This document shows positions 1 to 5,637 of a DNA stretch of 17,421 nucleotides, one piece after another. Under the pieces are notes generated by a model, which worked only from the letters and a program-made list of their open reading frames with translations, was not told the DNA's origin and ran no database searches. The DNA comes from Flavobacterium psychrophilum (GTDB taxonomy: Bacteria > Bacteroidota > Bacteroidia > Flavobacteriales > Flavobacteriaceae). Where the stretch lies: the NCBI GenBank assembly GCA_945866505.1, contig CAMBHH010000059.1, positions 1-17,421 on the forward strand, written 5' to 3'. The stretch's first letter is position 1. Every line of letters begins with the position of its first letter. The translations under genes were made by a program, and so were the position numbers.

Positions 1-204
1 ATCGTCAAAACGCAAATTGACTGGTGCATTGTACTTTAGACCCAAACCAAAATTCAAGCAAATGGATTTGGCGTGCCCAATGTGTAAATATCCATTAGGC
101 TCAGGCGGAAAACGGAAACGTAATTTATCTTGAGGAAAACCGCTTGCTAGGCTGTCTTCTATGATTTGTTCAATAAAATGAAGGGATTTCTCTTCGGTTG
201 ACAT
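1..204 (-). CDS. glnS: Glutaminyl-tRNA synthetase, N-terminal part (runs off left edge)
   Basis: Charges tRNA-Gln with glutamine in the cytoplasm (class I aminoacyl-tRNA synthetase). Only the first 68 codons are present, read leftward from the ATG at 202-204; the frame is open to base 1. The visible protein contains the class I HIGH signature as HIGH within [12 protein letters not shown], followed by CLNFGLG and ending in RFDD, which matches the GlnS/GltX group; the leader [15 protein letters not shown] is typical of GlnS rather than bacterial GltX. A -7-like box TATCTTTG lies on the same strand at 224-231, 20 bp upstream. The gene diverges from the toxin-antitoxin/folB unit across a 110-bp shared promoter region. 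The remaining roughly 480 residues lie outside the window. Confidence 0.95.
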   Translation of the reverse strand, partial: MSTEEKSLHFIEQIIEDSLASGFPQDKLRFRFPPEPNGYLHIGHAKSICLNFGLGLKYNAPVNLRFDD

Positions 205-223
205 AATTTTCTAAATTGAGCTG

Positions 224-231
224 CAAAGATA
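224..231 (-). promoter_or_regulatory. Putative -7 box for glnS
   Basis: On the minus strand the sequence is TATCTTTG, an exact match to the Bacteroidetes sigma-A -7 consensus TAnnTTTG, 20 bp from the glnS start codon. I see no convincing -33 TTTG at standard spacing. Confidence 0.55.
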
Positions 232-289
232 AAAATTTAGATGATAGTAATAGACTTGGCGATAACAGACTTTGAATTAAAATTATTCC

Positions 290-297
290 TATTTTTG
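290..297 (+). promoter_or_regulatory. Putative -7 box for the toxin-antitoxin/folB unit
   Basis: TATTTTTG matches TAnnTTTG and ends 17 bp before the antitoxin ATG. A TTTG at 271-274 could be the -33 element although the 15-bp spacing is shorter than usual. This is the only clear promoter upstream of folB, so it may drive all three genes. Confidence 0.55.
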
Positions 298-314
298 TAT
301 AAATATTTAAAGTT

Positions 315-530
315 ATGAGACAATTAACCGTTACAATTCCAGACAGTTTTTATGATACTTTTATTAGTTTTTTCAAACATGTTCCTGAAGTTTCCATAAA
401 CGAAAACACTGCGAACGAAGTTCCACTATGGCAACAAGAAATGGTTTTGGAACGTATGAAAAACGCTAAACCAGAGGATTATATTGAATGGGAAGATTTT
501 GAAAAAGAAATGGATGAAAAATGGCTATAA
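315..530 (+). CDS. Putative antitoxin of a ParD/RelB-type module
   Basis: A 71-residue acidic protein that probably binds and neutralises the toxin encoded directly downstream and represses its own promoter, as antitoxins of this kind do. The N-terminus (RQLTVTIPDSFYDTFISFF) looks like a short beta strand plus helix. The C-terminal half is charged (LERMKNAKPEDYIEWEDFEKEMDEKW), which fits the flexible toxin-wrapping tail of small Bacteroidetes antitoxins. Its stop codon at 528-530 lies inside the toxin gene: the toxin ATG is at 521-523, a 10-bp overlap implying translational coupling. The family assignment rests mainly on size, order and the toxin next door, since antitoxins are poorly conserved. 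The ATG at 315 is preceded by a good -7 box. Confidence 0.7.
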   Translation: MRQLTVTIPDSFYDTFISFFKHVPEVSINENTANEVPLWQQEMVLERMKNAKPEDYIEWEDFEKEMDEKWL

Positions 531-829
531 ATAATTTCAAGCTAAAAATACTTTCAAGGGCAAAACTTGAAGTTAAAGAAGTTACAGAATATTATGAATC
601 TAAAACTAAAGGATTAGGAAAAGCATTTTATCTTGAATTTAAAAATTACAGTAAAACACTAAGAAACATTCCATTTTTTGAAGTAAAATATAATATTGTT
701 CGGACTTTACCATTAAAGAAATTCCCCTATACGATTCATTTCTCTATTGATGAGAATGAAAAAACTGTTTCAATTCAAGCTCTAACCTCTAATCATCAAG
801 ATTCTAATACTACAAGAGTAAAACTATAA
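521..829 (+). CDS. ParE/RelE superfamily toxin
   Basis: A 102-residue basic protein with the usual layout of the RelE/ParE fold. An N-terminal strand (FKLKILSRAKLEV) is followed by a helix with the common YYE motif (EVTEYYESKTKGLGKAFYLEF), then by the strand pair IVRTLPLKKFPYTIHFSI with the characteristic K-FPY-I-F pattern, and a last strand VSIQALTSN. RelE members cut mRNA on the ribosome and ParE members poison gyrase; the sequence does not decide between them. The usual C-terminal H-x-x-R-x-P-like tail is replaced by NHQDSNTTRV, so activity is uncertain. It overlaps its antitoxin by 10 bp and ends 2 bp before folB, an unusually tight link to a housekeeping gene. Confidence 0.82.
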   Translation: MAINNFKLKILSRAKLEVKEVTEYYESKTKGLGKAFYLEFKNYSKTLRNIPFFEVKYNIVRTLPLKKFPYTIHFSIDENEKTVSIQALTSNHQDSNTTRVKL

Positions 830-831
830 AA

Positions 832-1191
832 ATGGGAATCATAAAACTAAAGAATATCCGAACCTACTCTTATCACGGTTGTTTAATTGAAGAAGGAAAA
901 ATTGGTTCTGATTATTCGGTTGATTTGGAAGTAAAAACCGATTTGACAAAATCTGCACAGTCCGATAAACTTGAAGATACGGTTGATTATGTGCTTTTGA
1001 ACCGCATTGTCGAAGAAGAAATGGCCATTAGATCCAACCTTTTGGAGCACGTTGCTCACCGAATTATCAAAAGAATTTTTGATGAAGTGTCGACTATTTC
1101 GAGAATAAAACTGGCAGTTTCTAAACTGAATCCTCCTATTGGCGGTGATGTTGAATCTGTTACGATAGAAATGGAAGAAACGGCCCACTAG
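832..1191 (+). CDS. folB: Dihydroneopterin aldolase
   Basis: Converts 7,8-dihydroneopterin to 6-hydroxymethyl-7,8-dihydropterin and glycolaldehyde in cytoplasmic folate synthesis. The 119-residue length is normal for FolB. Family residues are visible: the YHGCLIEEG segment with the Glu near residue 21, Tyr53 in DTVDYVLL, Glu72 in LLEHVA, and the catalytic-type Lys98 in VSKLNPPI. The start ATG at 832 is 2 bp beyond the toxin stop codon, so folB is very probably co-transcribed with the toxin-antitoxin pair; no separate TAnnTTTG box is evident inside the toxin gene. A small GC hairpin begins immediately after the stop codon. Confidence in function is high; coupling of its expression to the toxin module is inference. 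Confidence 0.93.
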   Translation: MGIIKLKNIRTYSYHGCLIEEGKIGSDYSVDLEVKTDLTKSAQSDKLEDTVDYVLLNRIVEEEMAIRSNLLEHVAHRIIKRIFDEVSTISRIKLAVSKLNPPIGGDVESVTIEMEETAH

Positions 1192-1205
1192 TCCCCAAAG
1201 GGGGA
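1192..1205. repeat. Short GC-rich inverted repeat after folB
   Basis: TCCCC and GGGGA pair around the loop AAAG directly after the folB stop codon. No T-tract follows on the plus strand, so it is a weak terminator at best; it may be a small palindrome or an mRNA 3'-end stabiliser. Confidence 0.4.
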
Positions 1206-1231
1206 ATAAAAAGGAAAGCTTTTAGATTTAA

Positions 1232-1269
1232 AAACTTTTAAACTTTAAACTTTAAACTTTTAAACTTTT
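1232..1269. repeat. Five tandem AAACTTT(T) units upstream of tRNA-Cys
   Basis: Units start at 1232, 1240, 1247, 1254 and 1262 with lengths of 8, 7, 7, 8 and 8 bp. The array ends 3 bp before the tRNA promoter -7 box, so it occupies the place of the -33 and upstream element. It may be a simple microsatellite or an AT-rich activating region. Confidence 0.7.
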
Positions 1270-1272
1270 ACT

Positions 1273-1280
1273 TATATTTG
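1273..1280 (+). promoter_or_regulatory. Putative -7 box for tRNA-Cys
   Basis: TATATTTG matches TAnnTTTG exactly and lies 17 bp upstream of the tRNA 5' end, consistent with a short leader. Confidence 0.6.
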
Positions 1281-1297
1281 CACACCAATAAATAATT

Positions 1298-1368
1298 GGC
1301 GTCGTGGCCGAGCGGCTAGGCTGGGCTCTGCAAAAGCTCCTACTCCGGTTCGAATCCGGACGATGCCT
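1298..1368 (+). tRNA. tRNA-Cys (anticodon GCA)
   Basis: A complete 71-base cloverleaf folds by eye. The acceptor GGCGTCG pairs with CGATGCC with one G-U. The D-stem is GCC/GGC, and the anticodon stem GGGCT/AGCTC encloses loop CTGCAAA with anticodon GCA. The T-arm is TCCGG-TTCGAAT-CCGGA. The discriminator is T73, the known identity base of tRNA-Cys. CCA is not fully encoded (TCA follows the acceptor). Its 3' 22 bases (1347-1368) recur in degenerate form downstream. A terminator follows at 1374-1402. Confidence 0.95.
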
Positions 1369-1373
1369 CAAGA

Positions 1374-1402
1374 AGAGATACAGAAATGTGTCTCTTTTTT
1401 TT
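1374..1402 (+). terminator. Rho-independent terminator of tRNA-Cys (array copy 1)
   Basis: AGAGATACA pairs with TGTGTCTCT (9 bp with one G-U) around a GAAA tetraloop and is followed by a run of T. It closes the tRNA-Cys transcript. Confidence 0.85.
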
Positions 1403-1460
1403 GTTTTAACTTTTAGGAAAAATTAGGTAAAGTTAAGGTTCGAATCCGAGCGATGCCTCT

Positions 1461-1491
1461 AAAACCTTCAAGGAAACTTGAGGGTTTTTTT
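1461..1491. terminator. Terminator hairpin of array copy 2
   Basis: AAAACCTTCAAG pairs over 12 bp (one G-U) with CTTGAGGGTTTT around a GAAA tetraloop and runs into seven T. The A-run on the 5' side would let it act on both strands. Confidence 0.85.
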
Positions 1492-1552
1492 ATGTTTAAT
1501 TTTTAGGAAAAATGAATTAAAGTTAGGGTTCGAATCCGGACGATGCCTCTAA

Positions 1553-1582
1553 AACCTTCAAAGCAATTTGGAGGTTATTTTT
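1553..1582 (+). terminator. Terminator hairpin of array copy 3
   Basis: AACCTTCAAA pairs with TTTGGAGGTT (one G-U) around a GCAA tetraloop, followed by ATTTTT. Compared with copy 2 both arms have changed while pairing is kept. Confidence 0.75.
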
Positions 1583-1588
1583 ATGTTT

Positions 1589-1612
1589 GTCATTCTGACG
1601 AAGGAAGAATCT
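1589..1612. repeat. REP-like CATTCTGA...GAAGAATC element in the spacer before copy 4
   Basis: The segment has the CATTCTGA-CGAAGGAAGAATCT pattern, which resembles a dispersed intergenic repeat that I recall from many Bacteroidetes genomes. It lies in the one spacer that is longer than the 90-bp period (106 bp), which suggests it was inserted there. The family name and genome copy number cannot be judged here. Confidence 0.5.
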
Positions 1613-1661
1613 AAAAAATTAGATAAAGTTAGTGTTTGAATCCTGATGGTGCCTCAAGAAG

Positions 1662-1688
1662 AGATACAAAAATATTTGTCTTTTTTTT
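1662..1688 (+). terminator. Decayed terminator hairpin of array copy 4
   Basis: AGA and CAAA, separated by a two-base TA bulge, pair with TTTGTCT around loop AATA, then a T-run to 1688. It is recognisably the copy 1 type of terminator with damage. Confidence 0.55.
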
Positions 1689-1835
1689 GACATTTTTAGA
1701 AAAAATGAATTAAAGCTATGTTGTAATCCGGACGATGCGGCTGAAACCTTCAAGCACAAAAACGCAGCGAACATGCGAAGCAACCTCGGGCTTTTTTTGT
1801 TTTAATTTTTTAAAGAAAATTATAAACGAAATATC

Positions 1836-1843
1836 TATTTTTG
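1836..1843 (+). promoter_or_regulatory. Putative -7 box for the WYL regulator
   Basis: TATTTTTG matches TAnnTTTG and ends 17 bp before the ATG at 1861, implying a very short leader. Confidence 0.5.
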
Positions 1844-1860
1844 ACTGAGAAAAATTTACA

Positions 1861-2772
1861 ATGACAAAAGACAAAAAATCAAGACAATTAAGAATAATTT
1901 CGCTTCTTAGAAGTAGCAAAGTCGGGCTATCGAAAGATCAAATTGTGGAAAAAATCGAAAAGGAATTACATTATTCCGACAACGATTTTAATTATGTCAA
2001 TATCACATTTAAAAGAGATTTAAGCGATATTAGAAATGATTTTAATGTTGATATTATTTACAATAGAAAAGAAAATGTATATCAAATAGATTCTTTACAA
2101 GTTGAAGACTCTAGGTTGGATTTGATGCTTAATTCATACAAGATTCATAACACTTTTTTAGGTTTTAATACCTTGCCTGAACATATCATTCCTGAAAAAA
2201 GAAAATCAAATGGATTAGAACATTTCGGCACAATTTCAGATGCAATTAATGAAAAAATATATCTTGAATTTGATTATTTTAAGTACGATTCCAATCAAAA
2301 AGAGCATAAAAAAGTAAAACCTTTTGCATTAAAAGAAAGCAAGAATCGTTGGTATTTAATTGGATATTACGAAAATAAAGAAGATTTTAGAGCATTTGGT
2401 TTAGATAGAATTTCAAATTTAATACCTTCAGATCAAAAGTTTAAAAATGCTCCCGATTTGGAAAAAATAAATGATTACTATAAGGATTCGTATGCAATGT
2501 TTACCGAAGGAGAAATTGAAAATGTTATACTAAGTTTTGATTTGCGTGACGGAAATTATATCAATTCCTATCCTATTCATCATTCGCAAAAAAGTGAACT
2601 TAATCCCGAGCGAAACATATATATTGTTACACTCAAGATTAAAATCACTTTAGATTTTATAATGGAATTAATGTCTAGAGCTTGGTCGTTAGAAGTAATT
2701 GAACCATTATCTTTAAGAAAAAAAATGGCAGCAATTTTTGAAGAAGCTCATAAAAGAAACCTCAATTTATAA
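1861..2772 (+). CDS. WYL-domain transcriptional regulator
   Basis: A 303-residue predicted DNA-binding regulator. Residues about 5-75 form the helix-turn-helix region (RQLRIISLLRSS..LSKDQIVEKI, then FKRDLSDIRNDF), as in HTH-11/DeoR-like heads. Residues about 115-190 hold the WYL domain with the signature NRWYLIGYY (Trp164-Tyr165-Leu166) and FRAFGLDRI, thought to bind nucleic acid or nucleotide ligands. The C-terminal part (about 215-300) resembles the WCX extension. WYL regulators often control phage-defence loci (BREX, CBASS, CRISPR-associated clusters). This one sits at the edge of a cluster with AlbA_2-like and nuclease genes, so a role in repressing it is plausible but inferred. It converges on the hydrolase gene: the two stop codons touch in TTATAA, with no terminator between. 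Confidence 0.88.
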   Translation: MTKDKKSRQLRIISLLRSSKVGLSKDQIVEKIEKELHYSDNDFNYVNITFKRDLSDIRNDFNVDIIYNRKENVYQIDSLQVEDSRLDLMLNSYKIHNTFLGFNTLPEHIIPEKRKSNGLEHFGTISDAINEKIYLEFDYFKYDSNQKEHKKVKPFALKESKNRWYLIGYYENKEDFRAFGLDRISNLIPSDQKFKNAPDLEKINDYYKDSYAMFTEGEIENVILSFDLRDGNYINSYPIHHSQKSELNPERNIYIVTLKIKITLDFIMELMSRAWSLEVIEPLSLRKKMAAIFEEAHKRNLNL

Positions 2773-3300
2773 ATAAAAAATGGCTAAATATCTGTCGATT
2801 TCTTTCAAATAGTACTTCAAATTTTCGAATCGATGGGTAGATTCTTCATCAACTATAACAAGATTATTTCTTTTGATAAAAGAATCAGCTAGAGCATATT
2901 TTTGATTGTTAATTACAGCATCCTTTTTTCCAAGTAAAATAATCGAATCTGAATGGTTTTGTACTTTTACCAAATATTTTTCCATTTGTCTTGGCTTGCC
3001 ATCATAAAAATCTGCACTATCAAATAGCGGATTTATTAAAACCAATTTGATGTAATTTGGTTTACAAATATTACGCAATTGATATGCAAAATTTCCTCCT
3101 GTGGAACTTGCAATTACGCAATCTACATCGGCAGAATTTTCATTTATAATCCGTTTCCATTCTTGAAGTTTTAACTCAATATCATCTGAAACTTCCCAAG
3201 ATAAACATTGTATTTCTGGGTAATATTCTTTTAGTTCTAAATACTTTTTTGATTGATTTGAACCGTGCAATCCGTGTATGTAATAAAGTTTTGTTTCCAT
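2767..3300 (-). CDS. YqiA-like (UPF0227) alpha/beta hydrolase
   Basis: A 177-residue cytoplasmic alpha/beta hydrolase of YqiA size, probably an esterase; the substrate is unknown. It has the oxyanion-loop segment YIHGLHGSNQS near residues 7-16. The nucleophile elbow is ASSTGG with Ser66, where the first Gly of GxSxG is Ala64. An acid residue lies in LLGKKDAV (Asp127) and a catalytic-type His in ESTHRFEN (His156). So a full Ser-Asp-His triad is present. The start ATG (3298-3300) overlaps the stop of the AlbA_2-like gene upstream by one base (TAATG), a sign of translational coupling. The first 12 coding bases, ATGGAAACAAAA, are identical to those of both upstream genes. The gene is last in the operon and its stop abuts that of the convergent WYL gene. 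Confidence 0.8.
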   Translation of the reverse strand: METKLYYIHGLHGSNQSKKYLELKEYYPEIQCLSWEVSDDIELKLQEWKRIINENSADVDCVIASSTGGNFAYQLRNICKPNYIKLVLINPLFDSADFYDGKPRQMEKYLVKVQNHSDSIILLGKKDAVINNQKYALADSFIKRNNLVIVDEESTHRFENLKYYLKEIDRYLAIFYL

Positions 3301-4367
3301 TATAATTGATCTAAAATATCTGTTAAATCTGAAAGTTTATATTCACCGTTCTTCAAAACATAATCGGCAATTTTATCGGTTTGATTCATCTTTTGCAAAC
3401 CATTATTGTTTCTAAAATAGAAATTGTTATTAGTCTCATTATCATAAAAACAGAATTTTCTATAAGAAGCTTTTACAACAATTATTGGAACCAGAACTTG
3501 ATTAATTTTCACAAATCGAAAAGTGATTATATGCTTGTGATTTGGAAAAAAATTCAAAACGTTTTTCTTTAATAATTGAGTACATTCTGCGATGTCTTTG
3601 CTGTCTAAACAATTTCTTATCTTGCTATTAACAAATTTTCCGAGATAAACTTTTCCACCGTCAGTATTTAAAAAACTGGCGGTATGAAGTCGTATTTTAT
3701 GCCAATCTAATTGACTAATAAAAGTAGTTCGTTTTAAATCAATAACGTTGAAATCCTTGGTAACTTCGGAACAAAATAAATTTGAATTATCAAGTTTAAT
3801 TGTAGCAAAATAGAAATCAAAAGGCGTTTTTATTATCCTATAACATAAATTAGATTGGACGAATTTAGGTTTAGGTAGTTTATAAAATGAAATCTCAGAT
3901 TCAAATAAATTGGTATCAATTCTAGAATGTCTGTAATAGCCATACTCTCGAATCAAAGAATGTTTTAAGGTTTCTATTTTAGAAGCGGTTAGATTTTGAA
4001 CTGAGTATATCAAATACCTGTCTTCTTTATTATCAACTTTGCTCATATAATCAATAGGTTGATTTATAACCATATAAATAGCAATTCCGTCTATTCCAAA
4101 ATTATTTTCTGCAAACGAAACCGAATAATTATTCAAATATTCCAGTTTTATTTCCCCTTCAACAGGTTTGTCCTTTTCTTTAAAAAATATCTTTTTGCCC
4201 TGATGCAATAATTGAATGTAATATTCCAGATACGAAAAAGCCCTTTCTCGAGCTTCTAAAGGATTAATGTTTACAAAAGTATGTTCTATGTAATTTGGAT
4301 CGTTATCGGTCGCTCTGCCCTGCACAACATAGTAAATTGAAGGTTTAGTTGTAGTTTTTGTTTCCAT
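3300..4367 (-). CDS. AlbA_2/Schlafen-like domain protein, copy A
   Basis: A 355-residue protein of unknown function, paralogous to the gene directly upstream. The N-terminal 180 residues are not a family I can name; they begin PSIYYVVQG, then FVNINPLEARERAF..YLEYYIQLL, and include RYLIYSVQN. The C-terminal part (about 210-340) fits the AlbA_2 or divergent-AAA (Schlafen-like) nucleic-acid-binding domain. Visible motifs are HTASFLNTDGGKVYLGKF (residues 228-245), then NFFPNH, LVPIIVV and NNFYFRNN, in the order of AF-N-GG-L-IG...I-P...V-V...Y-R seen in that family. No signal peptide or membrane segment. It sits between copy B (30-bp gap) and the hydrolase (1-bp overlap), so it is probably translated from one mRNA with them. 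A role in defence or nucleic-acid sensing is inference. Confidence 0.7.
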   Translation of the reverse strand: METKTTTKPSIYYVVQGRATDNDPNYIEHTFVNINPLEARERAFSYLEYYIQLLHQGKKIFFKEKDKPVEGEIKLEYLNNYSVSFAENNFGIDGIAIYMVINQPIDYMSKVDNKEDRYLIYSVQNLTASKIETLKHSLIREYGYYRHSRIDTNLFESEISFYKLPKPKFVQSNLCYRIIKTPFDFYFATIKLDNSNLFCSEVTKDFNVIDLKRTTFISQLDWHKIRLHTASFLNTDGGKVYLGKFVNSKIRNCLDSKDIAECTQLLKKNVLNFFPNHKHIITFRFVKINQVLVPIIVVKASYRKFCFYDNETNNNFYFRNNNGLQKMNQTDKIADYVLKNGEYKLSDLTDILDQL

Positions 4368-4397
4368 AATCGTTTGGTTTAATTATTTAAAAAATAT

Positions 4398-5450
4398 TTA
4401 AAGTGCATCTATAATTTCTTGAATAGAATCGTTATTTCTAGCGCTCTGAATATTCAAATAGCTAACAATCATTGCCGTTGTATTCATCACATTGATACCA
4501 TTTTTATCTCTGTAATAAAAATTATTATTGTTTTCGTTGTCATAAAAACAAGGGGTTACGAATGTTTTAAACACGATAATTACAATTAAAGCATTATTAA
4601 TTGTAATAAATTCAAAAGAAAAGAATCTAGCGTGTTTTGGAAAATAGCTTGAAATATTTTCATCTAAAATAGTAGTTATTTCAGCCAAGCTTTTTCCTTC
4701 AAAAACAGAACTAATAGCGTTAGCGTTTTTAATATTTCCTAGAAAAATATATCCGCTTCCAGTATTTAAGAAACTACTAATCTGAATTCTAATGTTGTGC
4801 CAATCTAAAACATCAATAAATGAAGCCGTTCTATGATGAATTGAATTTAAAAGAACTAGTATTTTTCTATTAAAAAGATTTATTGAAGAACTGTTGAAAT
4901 CGGCTGTTTTAAAATCAAATGGTGTTTTAATTATAGATTTTTCAACAGGTAAAAAGTCATTTTCTGATTTAAAATTGATTTTAATTACACGTTCATTAAA
5001 GCTTGGATCGATGTTTAAATATTGGTACAAACCAAATTCTCTAACCAACGCATTTTTCATTTCAGTAACAACATCATCCGATGACGCGTGTTCAACGTGT
5101 AATAAATAACGTTCTTCAGATTGAATGTTTTTGTTTTCAAAAAAAGTAACAGTACTGATTACTAAATACAAACCAACGCCTTGATTTTCAATATCTTTTT
5201 CGGTTTGTAAAACCTTAAAAATATTTGAATCATCCAAAATATAATGTGATTTAAATTTATTGTCAACTTCTTGTTTCTGTTGCTCTTTTACCAACTGAAT
5301 GTTGTACTCAAAATAATCAAATGCCATTTTTCGCGCTATTAAAGGATTAACGTGAACAAATTTCTCATCGAAAATGCTGTCTTTTTGATTGATGCTTTTA
5401 CCTTGAATTACATAATAAATTGATGGTTGATTGTTGATTTTTGTTTCCAT
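4398..5450 (-). CDS. AlbA_2/Schlafen-like domain protein, copy B
   Basis: A 350-residue paralogue of the next gene and first in its operon. Shared blocks in the same order are METK..PSIYYV.QG, FV..NPL.AR..AF.Y.EY.IQL, RYL, REFG/REYG, IIKTPFDF, LDWH.IR, SFLNT, CFYDNE..NNFY.R and a final helix. The C-terminal AlbA_2-like domain carries SSFLNTGSGYIFLGN (residues 225-239); the second conserved Gly pair reads SG rather than GG. The start at 5450 follows a TACCTTTG -7 box by 25 bp and is supported by the identical opening of the paralogue. The unknown N-terminal 200 residues are conserved between copies, so they are likely a domain. The pair probably arose by tandem duplication and may form a hetero-oligomer; that is inference. 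Confidence 0.7.
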   Translation of the reverse strand: METKINNQPSIYYVIQGKSINQKDSIFDEKFVHVNPLIARKMAFDYFEYNIQLVKEQQKQEVDNKFKSHYILDDSNIFKVLQTEKDIENQGVGLYLVISTVTFFENKNIQSEERYLLHVEHASSDDVVTEMKNALVREFGLYQYLNIDPSFNERVIKINFKSENDFLPVEKSIIKTPFDFKTADFNSSSINLFNRKILVLLNSIHHRTASFIDVLDWHNIRIQISSFLNTGSGYIFLGNIKNANAISSVFEGKSLAEITTILDENISSYFPKHARFFSFEFITINNALIVIIVFKTFVTPCFYDNENNNNFYYRDKNGINVMNTTAMIVSYLNIQSARNNDSIQEIIDAL

Positions 5451-5475
5451 AGTTGATAATTTTTTAATTACTCAA

Positions 5476-5483
5476 CAAAGGTA
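5476..5483 (-). promoter_or_regulatory. Putative -7 box for the AlbA_2-hydrolase operon
   Basis: The minus strand reads TACCTTTG, matching TAnnTTTG, 25 bp upstream of the copy B start. It is the only such box found before the three-gene leftward operon. Confidence 0.5.
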
Positions 5484-5524
5484 AATTTAGACTAGCTCAT
5501 TTTGTGATACAGTAAAATAAAGTT

Positions 5525-5553
5525 TATAAAAAAACCGCTTGTGGGAGCGGTTT
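5525..5553 (-). terminator. Rho-independent terminator after the PD-(D/E)XK gene
   Basis: AAACCGCT (5532-5539) and AGCGGTTT (5546-5553) form a perfect 8-bp stem with a six-base loop. Read leftward, the stem is followed by a T-run. It lies 84 bp past the nuclease stop codon and separates that gene from the AlbA_2-hydrolase operon. Confidence 0.85.
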
Positions 5554-5637
5554 GGTATTTAAACGAAAACTTTCTTGTAATTATATATTTCGAATTGCTT
5601 AATAAAATCTAAGTCAATTATTAAAATGACCGATTTA

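Larger units (their letters stand above)
1347..1800 (+). repeat. Five-copy array of tRNA-Cys 3' end, terminator and spacer
   Basis: The T-arm/acceptor tail beginning GGTTCGAATCC recurs. Copy 1 is the real tRNA end at 1347. Copy 2 is at 1437 (one short defect, CCGAGCG). Copy 3 is at 1527 (a perfect tail through CGATGCC). Copy 4 is at 1633 (TGTTTGAATCC, diverged) and copy 5 at 1719 (TGTTGTAATCC, then GGACGATGC). Spacing is 90, 90, 106 and 86 bp. Each tail is followed by a terminator-like segment of one of two types: AGAGATACA-type after copies 1 and 4, and AAACCTTCAA-type after copies 2, 3 and 5. Spacers share AGGAAAAAT and TAAAGTTAG. The upstream half of the tRNA is not repeated. Confidence 0.88.

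Noticed and set aside
883..1188. Minus-strand frame of 101 codons opposite folB
   Set aside because: It is the antisense shadow of a well-supported folB with intact residues.
1347..1740. Regularly spaced short repeats that could be taken for a CRISPR array
   Set aside because: The repeat is the tRNA-Cys tail, units decay with distance, the spacers are alike rather than unique, and no cas gene is present.
1741..1797. Fifth terminator hairpin after the last tail copy
   Set aside because: A GGGC-T-run end is present, but I could find only a 4-bp CGCA/TGCG stem and no partner for the segment before the T-run.
1716..1919. Minus-strand reading frame of 67 codons over the last tail copy
   Set aside because: It covers the tail copy, its T-rich segment and the start of the WYL gene; no family resemblance, so a chance frame.
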